From: JAJPKK01 sp963800215 | GTDB taxonomy: Bacteria; Pseudomonadota; Alphaproteobacteria; Rhizobiales; Xanthobacteraceae | Reading direction: 5' to 3' | Length of the DNA: 64,000 bases | Assembly: GCA_963800215.1 (NCBI GenBank) | Contig: CAWCZY010000007.1 | Span: forward strand, 1,054,001 to 1,118,000 | Shown: one piece after another, positions 38,080 through 47,501 of the stretch | Layout: each line of letters begins with the position of its first letter | How positions within the stretch are numbered: position 1 is the stretch's first letter | Made by a program: the position numbers and the translations under genes | Notes under the pieces: generated by a model | Told to the model about the DNA's origin: nothing | Databases searched by the model: none | Seen by the model: the letters and a program-made list of their open reading frames with translations, nothing else

Positions 38080-39111
38080 ATGAGCGAAGTCGAAGTACGG
38101 ATGGCTGACGAGGTCCGGGAGGTTCCGGAGGCCGTCAGGAGGCAGCAGAACGACTTGGCGCGGCCACTGGCGGAACTCGCCGCGCGCCTCGCGCGCCGGC
38201 CGCCGCAGGTGGTGGTCACCTGCGCGCGCGGCAGTTCGGCCCACGCGGCGACGTTCGGCAAGCATCTGATCGAGCGGTATATCGGTCTGCCCGTGGCAGC
38301 GGGCGCACCGAACATCGCCAGCGTCTATCACCAAAGTCTTCATCTCCGCGACCAGCTGTTTCTCGCCATTTCGCAATCCGGCAGAAGCGACGATCTCGTC
38401 GAGCTCACGACCAGTGCGAAGGCGTCGGGCGCGCTCACCGTGGCCATGGTCAATGCCACCGACGGGCCGCTGGCATCGGCGTGCGATATTCTCCTGCCGA
38501 TCGGCGCCGGACCGGAGCTCAGCGTGGCGGCGACCAAGACGTTCGTCGCCACGTTGTCCGCGCTGCTGCGGCTGATCGCATCCTGGACCGGCGACGGCAG
38601 TCTCGACGGCGCGATCGAGCGGCTGCCGGACCGGTTGGCGGCGGCATCTGCCCTGGATTGGAGCGCCGCGCTCGGCGCGCTCGCCGACACCGCCAGCCTG
38701 ATCGCGATAGGCCGCGGGCCGACCCTCGCGATCGCGCGCGAGGCCGCCCTCAAGCTCAAGGAGACCTGCAATCTGCACGCCGAGGCGTTCAGCGGAGCGG
38801 AGTTCCGGCACGGCCCGATGGCCCTGGTCTCGTCGCGATATCCCATCCTGATGTTCATGCCGACCGATGCGGCGGCGCAGGGAATGCACCAGCTCGCAGC
38901 CGACCTTCGCCACAAGGGCACCGCGCTGTTCATTGCCGAGCCCGGCGCGGCTGCGGCCGGGCGCCTGCCCGCGCTTGCCGGCGACCACGCCGAGACCGAC
39001 GCCGTCTGCCTCGTCCAAAGCTTCTATGCGATGGTCATCCGCTTGGCGAAGCGTCTTGGCACCGATGTCGACAACCCCCGCCATTTGCAGAAAATCACGC
39101 GGACCCTATGA
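38080..39111 (+). CDS. SIS-domain sugar isomerase, GlmS-C/AgaS-like (putative glucosamine-6-phosphate deaminase)
   Basis: 343 residues, two SIS domains like the isomerase half of GlmS but without the glutaminase half. Motifs: VVVTCARGSSAHAATFGKHL, FLAISQSGRSDDLVELT, AATKTFVATLSALLRLI, and EAFSGAEFRHGPMALVS. Such proteins usually turn glucosamine-6-P to fructose-6-P plus ammonia. The stop overlaps the nagA start (ATGA), supporting a route GlcNAc-6-P to GlcN-6-P to Fru-6-P. Start ATG 38080; an upstream ATG at 38023 is possible. Confidence 0.88.
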   Translation: MSEVEVRMADEVREVPEAVRRQQNDLARPLAELAARLARRPPQVVVTCARGSSAHAATFGKHLIERYIGLPVAAGAPNIASVYHQSLHLRDQLFLAISQSGRSDDLVELTTSAKASGALTVAMVNATDGPLASACDILLPIGAGPELSVAATKTFVATLSALLRLIASWTGDGSLDGAIERLPDRLAAASALDWSAALGALADTASLIAIGRGPTLAIAREAALKLKETCNLHAEAFSGAEFRHGPMALVSSRYPILMFMPTDAAAQGMHQLAADLRHKGTALFIAEPGAAAAGRLPALAGDHAETDAVCLVQSFYAMVIRLAKRLGTDVDNPRHLQKITRTL

Positions 39112-40273
39112 GTGGATCGAACCGACACGCGGTGCTGGCAGGCACCGTCTTCGACGGCACTGCCTTGCACCATGATTGCGCGGTGGCGATCGAAGGCGCT
39201 TGCATTGTCGGGATCGCCGCAAGGCGCGACTTGCCCGCTGCGATGCCGATACGGACCTTGCCCGAAGGCGCCTGGCTCGCCCCGGATTCATCGACGTCCA
39301 GGTGAACGGCGGCGGTGACGTCCTGTTCAACGACGAGCCCACTCCCGAGGGTATCGGCGCAATCGCCGCCGCCCACCGGAGATTCGGGACGACGGCGCTG
39401 GTACCGACACTCATCACCGATACGCCCGCCAAGATGCGCGCGGCGCTCGATGCCGTGCGCCGCGCCGCTGCCGTCAACCCGGGCGTTCTCGGCATTCACT
39501 TCGAAGGGCCGTTCCTGTCGCCCGCCAAGCCCGGCGTGCACGATCCCGCGATGATCCGCCGGCCCGACGCGCAGGACTGCGAGATGCTGGCCACGGCACG
39601 CGTCGGGCGAACGGTGGTGACCTTGGCGCCCGAGCAGGTGCCAGCCGGTTTCACGGCGCAACTGGCCGGCGCCGGCGTTCGCGTGTGCCTCGGACACTCG
39701 ATGGCGACCTATGCGCAAACCAAGGCTGCGCTCGCCGAGGGCCTCGTTGGCTTCACGCATCTTTTCAACGCCATGCGGCCCCTGGAGAGCCGCGAGCCCG
39801 GGCCCATTGCCGCGGCTCTCGAAGCCCCCGGCGCGTGGTTCGGCATGATCGTCGATGGCGAGCATGTCGCGCCTGCGATGCTCCGCCTCGCTTTGCGGGG
39901 CGCGGCTCGTCCCATGCTGGTGACGGACGCGATGCCGCCGGTCGGCGGGAGCGCATCGGCATTTGCGCTCTACGGCCAGAAAATCAGTGTCCACGATGGC
40001 CGCTGCACGAGACACGACGGCACGCTGGCGGGGGCGGCCCTCGACATGGCCTCGGCGGTGCGGAATTGCGTACGGCTCCTCCAAGTGCCCTTGACGCAGG
40101 CCCTGCGCTACGCGTCCACCGAGCCCGCGCGCTTTCTCGGTCTCGACGCAACGCTCGGCCGGATCGCCCCCGGTTATCGCGCCGACATGGTCGCCTTCGA
40201 TCCCGGTGACATCCGGGTCCACGAAACATGGGTCGGGGGTGAAGCTGCCAACGCAGAGCTGGCGCATCCGTAA
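39108..40273 (+). CDS. nagA: N-acetylglucosamine-6-phosphate deacetylase (frameshifted in this sequence)
   Basis: The N-terminal 58 residues (VLAGTVFDGTALHHDCAVAI ... LPEGAWLAP) are in one frame and the rest (GFIDVQVNGGGDVLFNDEPT ... GYRADMVAFDPGD) in the next. Adding one C to the run at 39280-39283 restores LAPGFIDVQVNGGG. Metal and active-site motifs are present: HFEGPFLS, LGHSMATYAQ, THLFNAMRPL and VTDAMPPVGG. The enzyme removes acetate from GlcNAc-6-P. Overlap with the SIS gene indicates an operon. Confidence 0.88.
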
Positions 40274-40439
40274 CCATCTCACGCCCGCGCGTGGTTGAGG
40301 AAAAAATCACCGCCCGGACCCATGGCCGCTTTCGAGAAAAGCTGCCGCCACCGCCGACATGTTGAGTTGTCCGAGTTTGTGAAGGGTTTCGGATTGACTC
40401 GAAGCCGACGTGGCGATTGGGCTTCCAGTGATTGATCCG

Positions 40440-41006
40440 TCACAAAAGACGAACGTCGTTATCGCTGAGCACGTAAAGGCCATCTTGCGGCACAGGCAGT
40501 TCGAGCATCGTGCGGTCCGACAGGCCGAGATACACGCCGCGAACAATCCGACCGGTGAGCCCATGAGAAATTGCGACTGACGGAACGGCCGCCTCATGAA
40601 GCCACGCCGACACCCGTGCTTTCACCGCCTCGAAGCTCTCTCCGTCTGGGGAGCGAAAGAACCAGTCGAATGCGTCAGTTCCGGACAATGCGTCCGAATA
40701 TTCCATGCTGACTTCATAGTGGCTCATACCATCCCATGACCCGATGGAAACTTCTTTTAGACGCGGTTCTTCGACGCGATCCATAAGAACGTATCGCGCA
40801 ATAATCTCCGCGGTTTCTTGCGCCCGACCAAGTGGACTGACGTAGGTTTTGAGCGGGATGGCGAGGTTTTGCGAGACTCCAGCCAGCATTCGCCCAAGCG
40901 ATGCGGCTTGCTCGCGCCCACGCCTGGTTAGCGGGGAATCCTTGTGGCCTTGATAGCGTCCCGCCGTATTCCACGCTGTCTCACCATGCCGCAGAAGGTA
41001 GATCAT
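40440..41006 (-). CDS. Histidine phosphatase (phosphoglycerate-mutase-like) family protein
   Basis: 188 residues from ATG 41006. The RHG catalytic motif is LLRHGETAWN near the N-terminus; the second histidine lies in VAISHGLTGRIVRG. The shape matches the two-histidine phosphatase branch with broad small-molecule phosphatase activity. An IS256-type element inserted 75 bases upstream of its start, so its promoter may have been altered. Confidence 0.87.
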   Translation of the reverse strand: MIYLLRHGETAWNTAGRYQGHKDSPLTRRGREQAASLGRMLAGVSQNLAIPLKTYVSPLGRAQETAEIIARYVLMDRVEEPRLKEVSIGSWDGMSHYEVSMEYSDALSGTDAFDWFFRSPDGESFEAVKARVSAWLHEAAVPSVAISHGLTGRIVRGVYLGLSDRTMLELPVPQDGLYVLSDNDVRLL

Positions 41007-41073
41007 CCGGCCTCGGTAGCACGTTGCTTGAAATGTAGTCCACGCTGCTTGCAAGCACTAAATGTTTTACCGT

Positions 41074-41081
41074 GGGGATTC
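41074..41081. repeat. Target site duplication, left copy (GGGGATTC)
   Basis: GGGGATTC directly precedes the left inverted repeat and is repeated at 42520-42527 right after the other end. Eight bases is the usual IS256-family duplication. Confidence 0.85.
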
Positions 41082-42519
41082 GGGATTGCCCCGCTGAATG
41101 TTGAAATAGGAGAAGCGGCGTTGCTCGCCTTGAGCCGGTAGGCTCGGGGTGCTGATTCCACGAAAGGAAAGCAACGCCATGAAGAGAATTAGCACAACAC
41201 CGACCGTATTGCCTTCGACGAAGGTGGGGGCTGTTGGCAAAGCCTGGGACGAGGTGTCCGCAAGCTTTGATCGATTCTGTTTGGCCGCCGGCGTCGAGGC
41301 GCTTGGGGCGATGATGGAGAGGGACGCTGAGGAGGCTTGTGGGGCTCGCCACGCCCGCAGCGAGGGACGGCGAGGACACCGCTGGGGCCGTACCCAAGGC
41401 AAGATTGGCTTTCATGCCGGCAAGGTGGCAATTGAACGGCCGCGTGTCCGTGACCTCGCTGGCCAGGAACTGGCGCTGCCGAGCTGGGATCGTGCGGTCG
41501 CGGAGGACTGGCTCGGCAAGTGGGCGATGAACCTGATGCTGATCAACGTCTCGACGCGCAAATTCCGCCGCGCGGTGCGGCTTCCCGAGGGCGATGTTCC
41601 GGCGCCGGCAGGGCCGGAGTGTCGAAGTCGGCGGCTTCGCGCCACTTCGTGGCATTGTCGGCGGCCCGCATGAAGGAATGGATGGGCGCCGATCTGTCCG
41701 GGCTCGACATCATGGTGGTGCAGATCGACGGCATCCACATCAGCGAGCATCTCGTGCTGGTGGCGGCACTCGGGATCGATAGTCAGGGCTTCAAACACCC
41801 GCTCGGACTGATGGAAGGGGCAACCGAGCACAGCGCCGTGGTGCAGGCGTTGATCGACGACCTGATCGAGCGCGGCCTCGATCCAGCGGTGCCGCGTCTG
41901 TTCATCATCGACGGCTCGAAGGCGCTCGCCAAGGCGATCCGGCGCAGCTTCGGGCGCCACACGCCAATCCAGCGCTGCCAGATCCACAAGGCGCGGAATA
42001 TCATGGAGCGTCTATCGCCAGCTCTTCATGCCTCGGTCCGGCGTGCGTTGCGCCAGGCCTCGGAACTCGACGACGCCGAGAAGGCGGAGAAGCTGATCCG
42101 CAATCTCGCCCAGCGCCTCAAGCGCGACGCTCCCGGCGTCTCGAAGAGCATCCTCGAGGGATTAGATGAGATCCTCACGGTGAGCAGGCTGGGTCTCCCG
42201 GCCGAGCTGCGCCGCTCGCTCGCTTGCACAAACATCATCGAGAACATGATGGGCACCGTGCGTCGCGTCACCCGCAACGTGAAGCGCTGGAGTTCGCCCT
42301 CGATGGCCTTGCGCTGGACTGCCGCGGCGATGCACGAAGCCAAAAAAGGCTTTCGCCGGCTGAAAGCCTTCAAGCAACTTCCAGCCTTACGGGCCGCGCT
42401 TGCTGCTCACTACGGAAAGGAAACAAACAGCCACTCTGTTGCCCAAACCGCGAAGGCCGCCTAACGTCATTCACGGCAGCGCTCGCTTCGTAAAGTTCAA
42501 CAGAGCGCGGGGCAATCCC
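41082..42519. mobile_element. Complete IS256-family insertion sequence, 1,438 bp
   Basis: The ends are imperfect inverted repeats: GGGATTGCCCCGCTGAATGT on the left and, read inward from the right, GGGATTGCCCCGCGCTCTGT; both continue TTGAA, giving about 20 of 24 matches. Perfect 8-bp duplications (GGGGATTC) flank it. The single transposase gene inside is in the plus direction. Clean ends and duplication show a recent insertion. Confidence 0.88.
41179..42464 (+). CDS. IS256-family (mutator-type) transposase, frameshifted in this sequence
   Basis: The first part (MKRISTTPTVLPSTK ... LINVSTRKFRRAVRLPEGDV) runs from ATG 41179 to about 41615. The rest (GVSKSAASRHFVALSAARMK, IMVVQIDGIHISEHLVLVAA, LFIIDGSKALAKAI, CTNIIENMMGTVRRVTRNV) is in the next frame. 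The DDE residues fit VQIDG, IDGSKAL and the NIIEN region. One base is missing near GCAGGGCCGGAG. As the element ends are intact, sequence error or a very recent inactivation are both possible. Confidence 0.85.
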
Positions 42520-42527
42520 GGGGATTC
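42520..42527. repeat. Target site duplication, right copy (GGGGATTC)
   Basis: Matches 41074-41081 exactly. Confidence 0.85.
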
Positions 42528-42643
42528 TCAAGTTCGGGTTGCTGGCCTATAGCCCGCGCTACGCCAAGCCCCCAGCACGGCAGCCATCGAAGCAAGTCCC
42601 GCCGTGCCGGCCACGAAGCTCCCTTGACCGTTACTGCAGAGCC

Positions 42644-43306
42644 TTATTGGTTCGCACCCTCGAACTTGATCATGTCGCTGCGGGTCACCGTCACCCATTT
42701 GGTCGTCACCGGGGGGCCGCCGCCGCCCATGTGCCAGGTCGCATAGGCCTCGCGGAACGCGCTCTCCGACGGCAGGCAATCCACCGGATAGGCCACGAAA
42801 TAACCGCGTTGCGCCGCGGCGCTGCCGGTGCCGATACCGACGCCTTGCGCCGACGTGCCGCACAGGATCACCGTCTTGATGCCGTGGCTTTTCAAACGCT
42901 GGTCGAGATCGCTGCCCAGGAACTTGTCGGGTCCGCCCGGTTTCTGCTCGACCACTTCGCCGTCATGCGGTGCGATGCCCGGATCGACGATCTTGCCGCT
43001 GCCTGGCAGGGTATAGGCGACGAGCATGCCGGCCGCGCGCGCCCGGTCCATCAGGGCCTTGAGCTTCGGGACCGCTTCGACGCAGCGCGGGCGCGCGTTG
43101 CAGTTCGTGTTCATGAAGTCGAACAGGAGAAGCGCGGTGGTCTTGGGGTCGAGCGTCACCGGTTTCAACGTGGGCGGCGGCGGCATCTGGAGCGTCGGCC
43201 AATCGGCGATGATATCCGCAGCGCGCGCCGGCGCTGCTCCATAACTGGCCGCGGCAAGCGCGATAGCCGCGGCGCCAAAGTACAACCGACCCGGAATCCC
43301 AGTCAT
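42644..43306 (-). CDS. Exported isochorismatase-fold protein lacking the catalytic cysteine
   Basis: 220 residues with a signal peptide (FGAAAIALAAASYGAAPARA). The cysteine-hydrolase/isochorismatase fold is recognisable: D63 in ALLLFDFMNTN and K128 in GGPDKFLGS. At the place of the catalytic Cys (normally GVxTDVCV) the sequence reads GTSAQGVGIGT, with V156 where Cys is expected. Either an inactive binder or a different chemistry. It is followed upstream by an exported alpha/beta hydrolase that also lacks its nucleophile. Confidence 0.82.
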   Translation of the reverse strand: MTGIPGRLYFGAAAIALAAASYGAAPARAADIIADWPTLQMPPPPTLKPVTLDPKTTALLLFDFMNTNCNARPRCVEAVPKLKALMDRARAAGMLVAYTLPGSGKIVDPGIAPHDGEVVEQKPGGPDKFLGSDLDQRLKSHGIKTVILCGTSAQGVGIGTGSAAAQRGYFVAYPVDCLPSESAFREAYATWHMGGGGPPVTTKWVTVTRSDMIKFEGANQ

Positions 43307-43441
43307 GGCAATCCTCCCTTCAAACGAGCTTCCTCTTGCGAAAAGGAAATCCGTGAGACAGATAGCATCCTGTGACTTTTGCCAGAAGCCGGATTTCGGC
43401 CGTCATGCGGTTTTTCGGCTCCGGCGATGACGGCGCATACC

Positions 43442-44380
43442 TTATCCCCGGTGCCTGGCGATGAAATCCAGCACGGCGCGATTGAAGGCTTCGGGCTGTT
43501 CCCAATAGACCGAGTGTCCGGATTCCGGCACGACCACCAGTTCGCTGTTCGCGATCCGGGCGGCGATCATGCGCGCGATCGACGGCGGCGTCGACAGGTC
43601 GGCATCGCCCGAGATCACGAGCGTCGGCACCGCGAGCTCGCCCAGTTTCGCCTCGGTGATCCGGTTTGCCAGCGGCTGGCGCGAGCCGTCGCCGACCTGG
43701 GACTTGCGCTCGAGCTCGACCCAGAGGCGGAAGCCGTCCGGATTGGCGGCGCGGTAGGACGGGCCTAGTTCGCGGAACTCGACCGGGATTTCGTCCCACA
43801 TGCGCGGCCTGATGCGCATGGCGGCGGCGAGGATCTCGCCGTCGGTGATGCCGAACGGGTTGCTCGAAATCGCGAGGCTCGACAGCCGGTCCGGATGGGA
43901 GAACGCATAATCCGCCGCGATGCTGCCGCCCGCCGCGGAGGCGACGAGATGGAATTTGCCGATGCCGAGGAATTCCATCAGCTGCTGCAAATCCTCCGAA
44001 CCGATGCCGGGGCGGCCGCGCTCGATGGGCTGCGAATTGTAGTAGCCGCGGCGCGAATAGGCGATGACCCGATAGCCCGCCTTGGCGAAGACCGGCTGCT
44101 GGTAGCCCCAGATCAGCGCGCTGCCGCTCGCAGGGTGGAGGAGCACGATGGGCTCGCCGCTGCCGCCGGTGTCCCGGAACCACAGGCGCGTATCGGCGAG
44201 TGCGGCGATGCCTTCCCGCACCGGCTCCTGCGGCGGCAGCGGGACCGGTACCAGCGGATCGGCGGGCGTCGCTTGCGCGCGCGCGCCGAGAGTAGCGCCC
44301 GCAAGGCCGCCGGAGAGTGCGGCGAGCGCGGCGCTTATCTGCAACATGCCTCTTCGGCTGACTCTCGTCCCGGACATCAT
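43442..44380 (-). CDS. Tat-exported alpha/beta hydrolase-fold protein lacking the nucleophile serine
   Basis: 312 residues. The N-terminus has a twin-arginine motif (SRRGMLQ) and a hydrophobic stretch (ISAALAALSGGLAGATL). The fold is clear: IVLLHPASGSALIWGYQQPV, VIAYSRRGYYNS, acid in ISGDADLSTPP and base in PESGHSVYW. The nucleophile elbow reads LVASAAGGS, with A149 where serine stands in LVGHSMGG. The neighbour at 42644 shows the same kind of loss. Homologues with AAGG elbows exist in related genomes as far as I recall, so this may be a real subfamily. Confidence 0.82.
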   Translation of the reverse strand: MMSGTRVSRRGMLQISAALAALSGGLAGATLGARAQATPADPLVPVPLPPQEPVREGIAALADTRLWFRDTGGSGEPIVLLHPASGSALIWGYQQPVFAKAGYRVIAYSRRGYYNSQPIERGRPGIGSEDLQQLMEFLGIGKFHLVASAAGGSIAADYAFSHPDRLSSLAISSNPFGITDGEILAAAMRIRPRMWDEIPVEFRELGPSYRAANPDGFRLWVELERKSQVGDGSRQPLANRITEAKLGELAVPTLVISGDADLSTPPSIARMIAARIANSELVVVPESGHSVYWEQPEAFNRAVLDFIARHRG

Positions 44381-44474
44381 ACCCTCCTGGCCCGCCGAAA
44401 CGGCTGGCCCTAAGCATTATCGCGCGCGCAAACGTGTCCTGTGGTATATTCCCATACGATGGAGTCTGCACCCC

Positions 44475-44774
44475 ATGCCTCGCTACAAGGTAATGGTCGA
44501 TGACAACTTCCACTACCAGGATTTAGACGAGCGATGGGAGCAAGGCACTTACGAAACGGTGGAAGAGGCGATCGCGGCGTGCCGCGGACTTGTCGATCGA
44601 TCCCTCGAGAAAGCATACAAGCCCGGAACCTCGGCTGAAGCTCTGTACGGTGATTACACGAGCTTCGGCGATGATCCCTTCATCGTAGTCGTCGACGGTG
44701 CGGACGACAGGGCTAAATTCTCCGCCTGGAGCTACGCGAAAGAGCGCTGCCGGATGATCTGCGGGGATGACTAG
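44475..44774 (+). CDS. Small hypothetical protein
   Basis: 99 residues from ATG 44475 (MPRYKVMVDDNFHYQDLDER). Acidic and cytoplasmic, with alternating predicted strands and helices (YETVEEAIAACRGLVDRSLE, then DDPFIVVVDGADD and FSAWSYAKERC). I recall similar short proteins widely annotated as hypothetical in alphaproteobacteria. No context for a function. Confidence 0.72.
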   Translation: MPRYKVMVDDNFHYQDLDERWEQGTYETVEEAIAACRGLVDRSLEKAYKPGTSAEALYGDYTSFGDDPFIVVVDGADDRAKFSAWSYAKERCRMICGDD

Positions 44775-44878
44775 CATAACTGCGCCCTCGACGTAAGGTT
44801 GCGCATGAATGCTCCCCGGACCGGAATCCATCAACGAAAATTCGCTTGACCGCAGCCTGGCGCCCGCCCGCACACGAT

Positions 44879-45871
44879 TCAATCGAGCCTGACGCCGCTG
44901 TCGCGCAAGACCTTGGCCCAGCGCCGCGCTTCGCTGCGGAAGAAGGCGTCGAACTCCTCGGGTGTCGAGGTCACCGGGTTGATGCCGACCTTGTCGAGGC
45001 GGTCGACCACCGCGGGGTCCGCATAGATGGCGACCACCTCCCGCTGGATCTTGTCGATCACCGGCTTCGGCGTACCAGCCGGCGCGACCAGCCCGATCCA
45101 GCTCGACATGTCGTCGAGCCCCGGCAGGCCCGCCGCCACCGCGAGCGGCGCGAGGCCGGGCAATTGCGACAGCGGCCGGCTGTTGAGCTTGGCGAGCGCG
45201 CGGAACTGCCCGCTCTTGATCAGCGGCAGGCTCGGCGCGGCGCCGTCGATGATGAAATCGACGCTGCCGGACAACAGCCCCTGCACCACCTCGGACGAAC
45301 CCTTGTAGGGAATCAGCTGCAGATCGATGCCGGCGAGCTGGCCCAGCAGGTAGCCGGCCAGCCGGGTGATGGCGATGCCGGCGCCGTAATTGAGCGTACC
45401 GGGCTTGGCCCGCGCGATCAGCTCCTTCACGCTGTGCGGGCCGTCGCTCGCCCGCACGGTCAGGAGCGACGTGTTCTTGGCGGTCATGGTGATGGCCGCG
45501 AAGTCGTGGAAGGGATCGTAGCTGAGCGGCCCCGTGGCGCCGGCCGGATTCATCACCAGCGTCGAGTTCATCGCGGCCAGCAGCGTGTACCCGTCGGGCT
45601 CCGCGCGCGCGACCGCCTGCGCCCCGATCGCGGTATTGGCGCCGGGGCGGTTCTCGATCACCACCGCCTGCTTCCAGTCCTCGCCCATGCGCTGGGCGAT
45701 GATGCGGATATCGACGTCGGTCGGGCCCCCGGGCGGAAACGGCACGATGATCTTGATGGCGCGGCTCGGAAAGGCTGAGGCACGATCCGCCTGAGCGGCG
45801 GCCGCGACCACGCCGAAATGCGCCGTCAGCGCCGCCACGGCAACCGTGAGGCCCACGCGCCTGACTCTCAT
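44879..45871 (-). CDS. Bug-family (tripartite tricarboxylate) substrate-binding protein
   Basis: 330 residues from ATG 45871, with a signal peptide ending AAAAQA. The family is recognised by IKIIVPFPPGGPTDVDIRII near the N-terminus, then ENRPGANTAIGAQAVARAEP and YKGSSEVVQGLLSG. It binds carboxylates or related small acids in the periplasm. No tctB/tctA membrane genes are adjacent. It is divergent from a hydantoinase gene, so hydantoins, carbamoyl acids or pyrimidine breakdown products are candidate ligands. Confidence 0.88.
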   Translation of the reverse strand: MRVRRVGLTVAVAALTAHFGVVAAAAQADRASAFPSRAIKIIVPFPPGGPTDVDIRIIAQRMGEDWKQAVVIENRPGANTAIGAQAVARAEPDGYTLLAAMNSTLVMNPAGATGPLSYDPFHDFAAITMTAKNTSLLTVRASDGPHSVKELIARAKPGTLNYGAGIAITRLAGYLLGQLAGIDLQLIPYKGSSEVVQGLLSGSVDFIIDGAAPSLPLIKSGQFRALAKLNSRPLSQLPGLAPLAVAAGLPGLDDMSSWIGLVAPAGTPKPVIDKIQREVVAIYADPAVVDRLDKVGINPVTSTPEEFDAFFRSEARRWAKVLRDSGVRLD

Positions 45872-46018
45872 GGTTCCTTCCGCATGCGTTGCCTGCCCTG
45901 TGCCGACGTTAGGAGTTTTCGGCTCTCGGCGGAACCCCGAGCCCACTATTTGGTGTTGCCGGTCCGACGGGCGGGATTAGGATCGAATCCGACTCATTCC
46001 ACGGGAGAAAAACCGACA

Positions 46019-47472
46019 GTGACGGTCCTCATTCGCGGCGGCACGATCGTCAATCACGACAGTTCGCGGCGGGCCGACGTTCTCGTCATGGATGGCACGA
46101 TCACGGCCATCGGGACGGGCCTCGCCTCGCCGGCGGGCACCGAGGTGATCGATGCCGGCGGATGTCATGTCCTGCCAGGGGGAATTGATCCCCATACCCA
46201 TCTCGAACTCGCCTTCATGGGAACGGTGTCGGCCGACGATTTCGAATGGGGCACCAAGGCGGCCTTGTCGGGCGGCACCACCATGGTGGTCGATTTCTGC
46301 ATTCCCAATCCGGGCCAGTCCCTGCTCGCCGCCTACCAGGATTGGCGCCGCAAGGCCGAGAGCGCGGCCTGCGACTACGGCTTCCACATGGCGGTGACGT
46401 GGTGGGACCGGCAAGTCTTCGACGAAATGGAGACCTGCGTCAAAACCTACGGCATCAACACCTTCAAGCATTTCATGGCCTACAAGGGCGCCTTGATGGT
46501 CGACGACGACCAGCTCTACCACTCGTTCCGCCGCTGTGCCGGCCTCGGCGCGATGCCGCTGGTGCACGCCGAAAACGGCGACGTGGTGTTCCGCCTCCAG
46601 CAGCACTACCTGGAGGCCGGCATCACCGGTCCCGAAGGCCATGCTTTTTCGCGGCCGCCGGCGGTCGAGGGCGAGGCCACCAACCGGGCGATCATGATTG
46701 CCGACATGGCCGGCTGCCCGCTCTATGTGGTCCATACGTCGTGCCGGGATGCCCACGAGGCGATCGCGCGGGCGCGGGCCGCCGGCAAGCGCGTCTACGG
46801 CGAGCCCCTGATCCAGCACCTCGTGCTCGACGAGGACGAATACCGCCACAAGGACTGGGACCACGCCGCGCGGCGCGTGATGTCGCCGCCATTCCGGGCG
46901 AGCGACCACCAGGCGAGCCTGTGGGCCGGCCTGCAATCGGGCTCGCTCCAGGTGGTGGCGACCGACCACTGCGCGTTCACCACGGCACAGAAGCGGCTCG
47001 GCCGCGGCGATTTCACGAAAATCCCGAACGGGACCGGCGGCCTCGAAGACCGGCTGGCGGTGCTGTGGACGGCGGGCGTCAATACCGGGCGGATCACGAG
47101 GGAGGAATTCGTCGCCGTGACGTCGGCCAACAGCGCGCGGATTTCAATGTCTTCCCCAGGAAGGGCGCCGTCGCGGTCGGCTCCGACGCCGATCTCGTGA
47201 TCTGGGACCCCGACGCCACCAAGACCGTTTCGGCGAAATCGCAGGTGAGCCGCATCGACTACAACGTGTTCGAGGGATTTGCCTGCCGGGGGCTGCCGCG
47301 CGCGACGCTGTCGCGGGGGAAAGTCGCCTGGCTCGACGGCGATCTTCGCGCCGAGGCCGGCGGCGGGGACTATGTGCCGCGTCCGCCCTTCCCGGCCGTC
47401 CACACGGCGAACACGACGTGGCGCGAACTCACGGCACCGCGCGGAGTGGAGCGCGTGGACGTCACGCCCTGA
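46019..47472 (+). CDS. Dihydropyrimidinase/hydantoinase (frameshifted in this sequence)
   Basis: Opens the ring of dihydropyrimidines or hydantoins. GTG 46019 follows GGGAGA. Metal motifs: GGIDPHTHLE, the lysine region FKHFMAYKG, and VHAENGDVV, VHTSCRDAHEA, VVATDHCAF. The frame reads well up to NSARI near 47140. The C-terminal 105 residues (FNVFPRKGAVAVGSDADLVI ... PFPAVHTANTTWREL) are in the next frame. One T added to ATTTC at 47141-47145 restores ARIFNVFPRKGAV. The carbamoylase gene follows 29 bases after the stop. Confidence 0.87.
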
Positions 47473-47501
47473 GACGGCGCGGCGCGGCGAGGGTACCTGC
47501 G

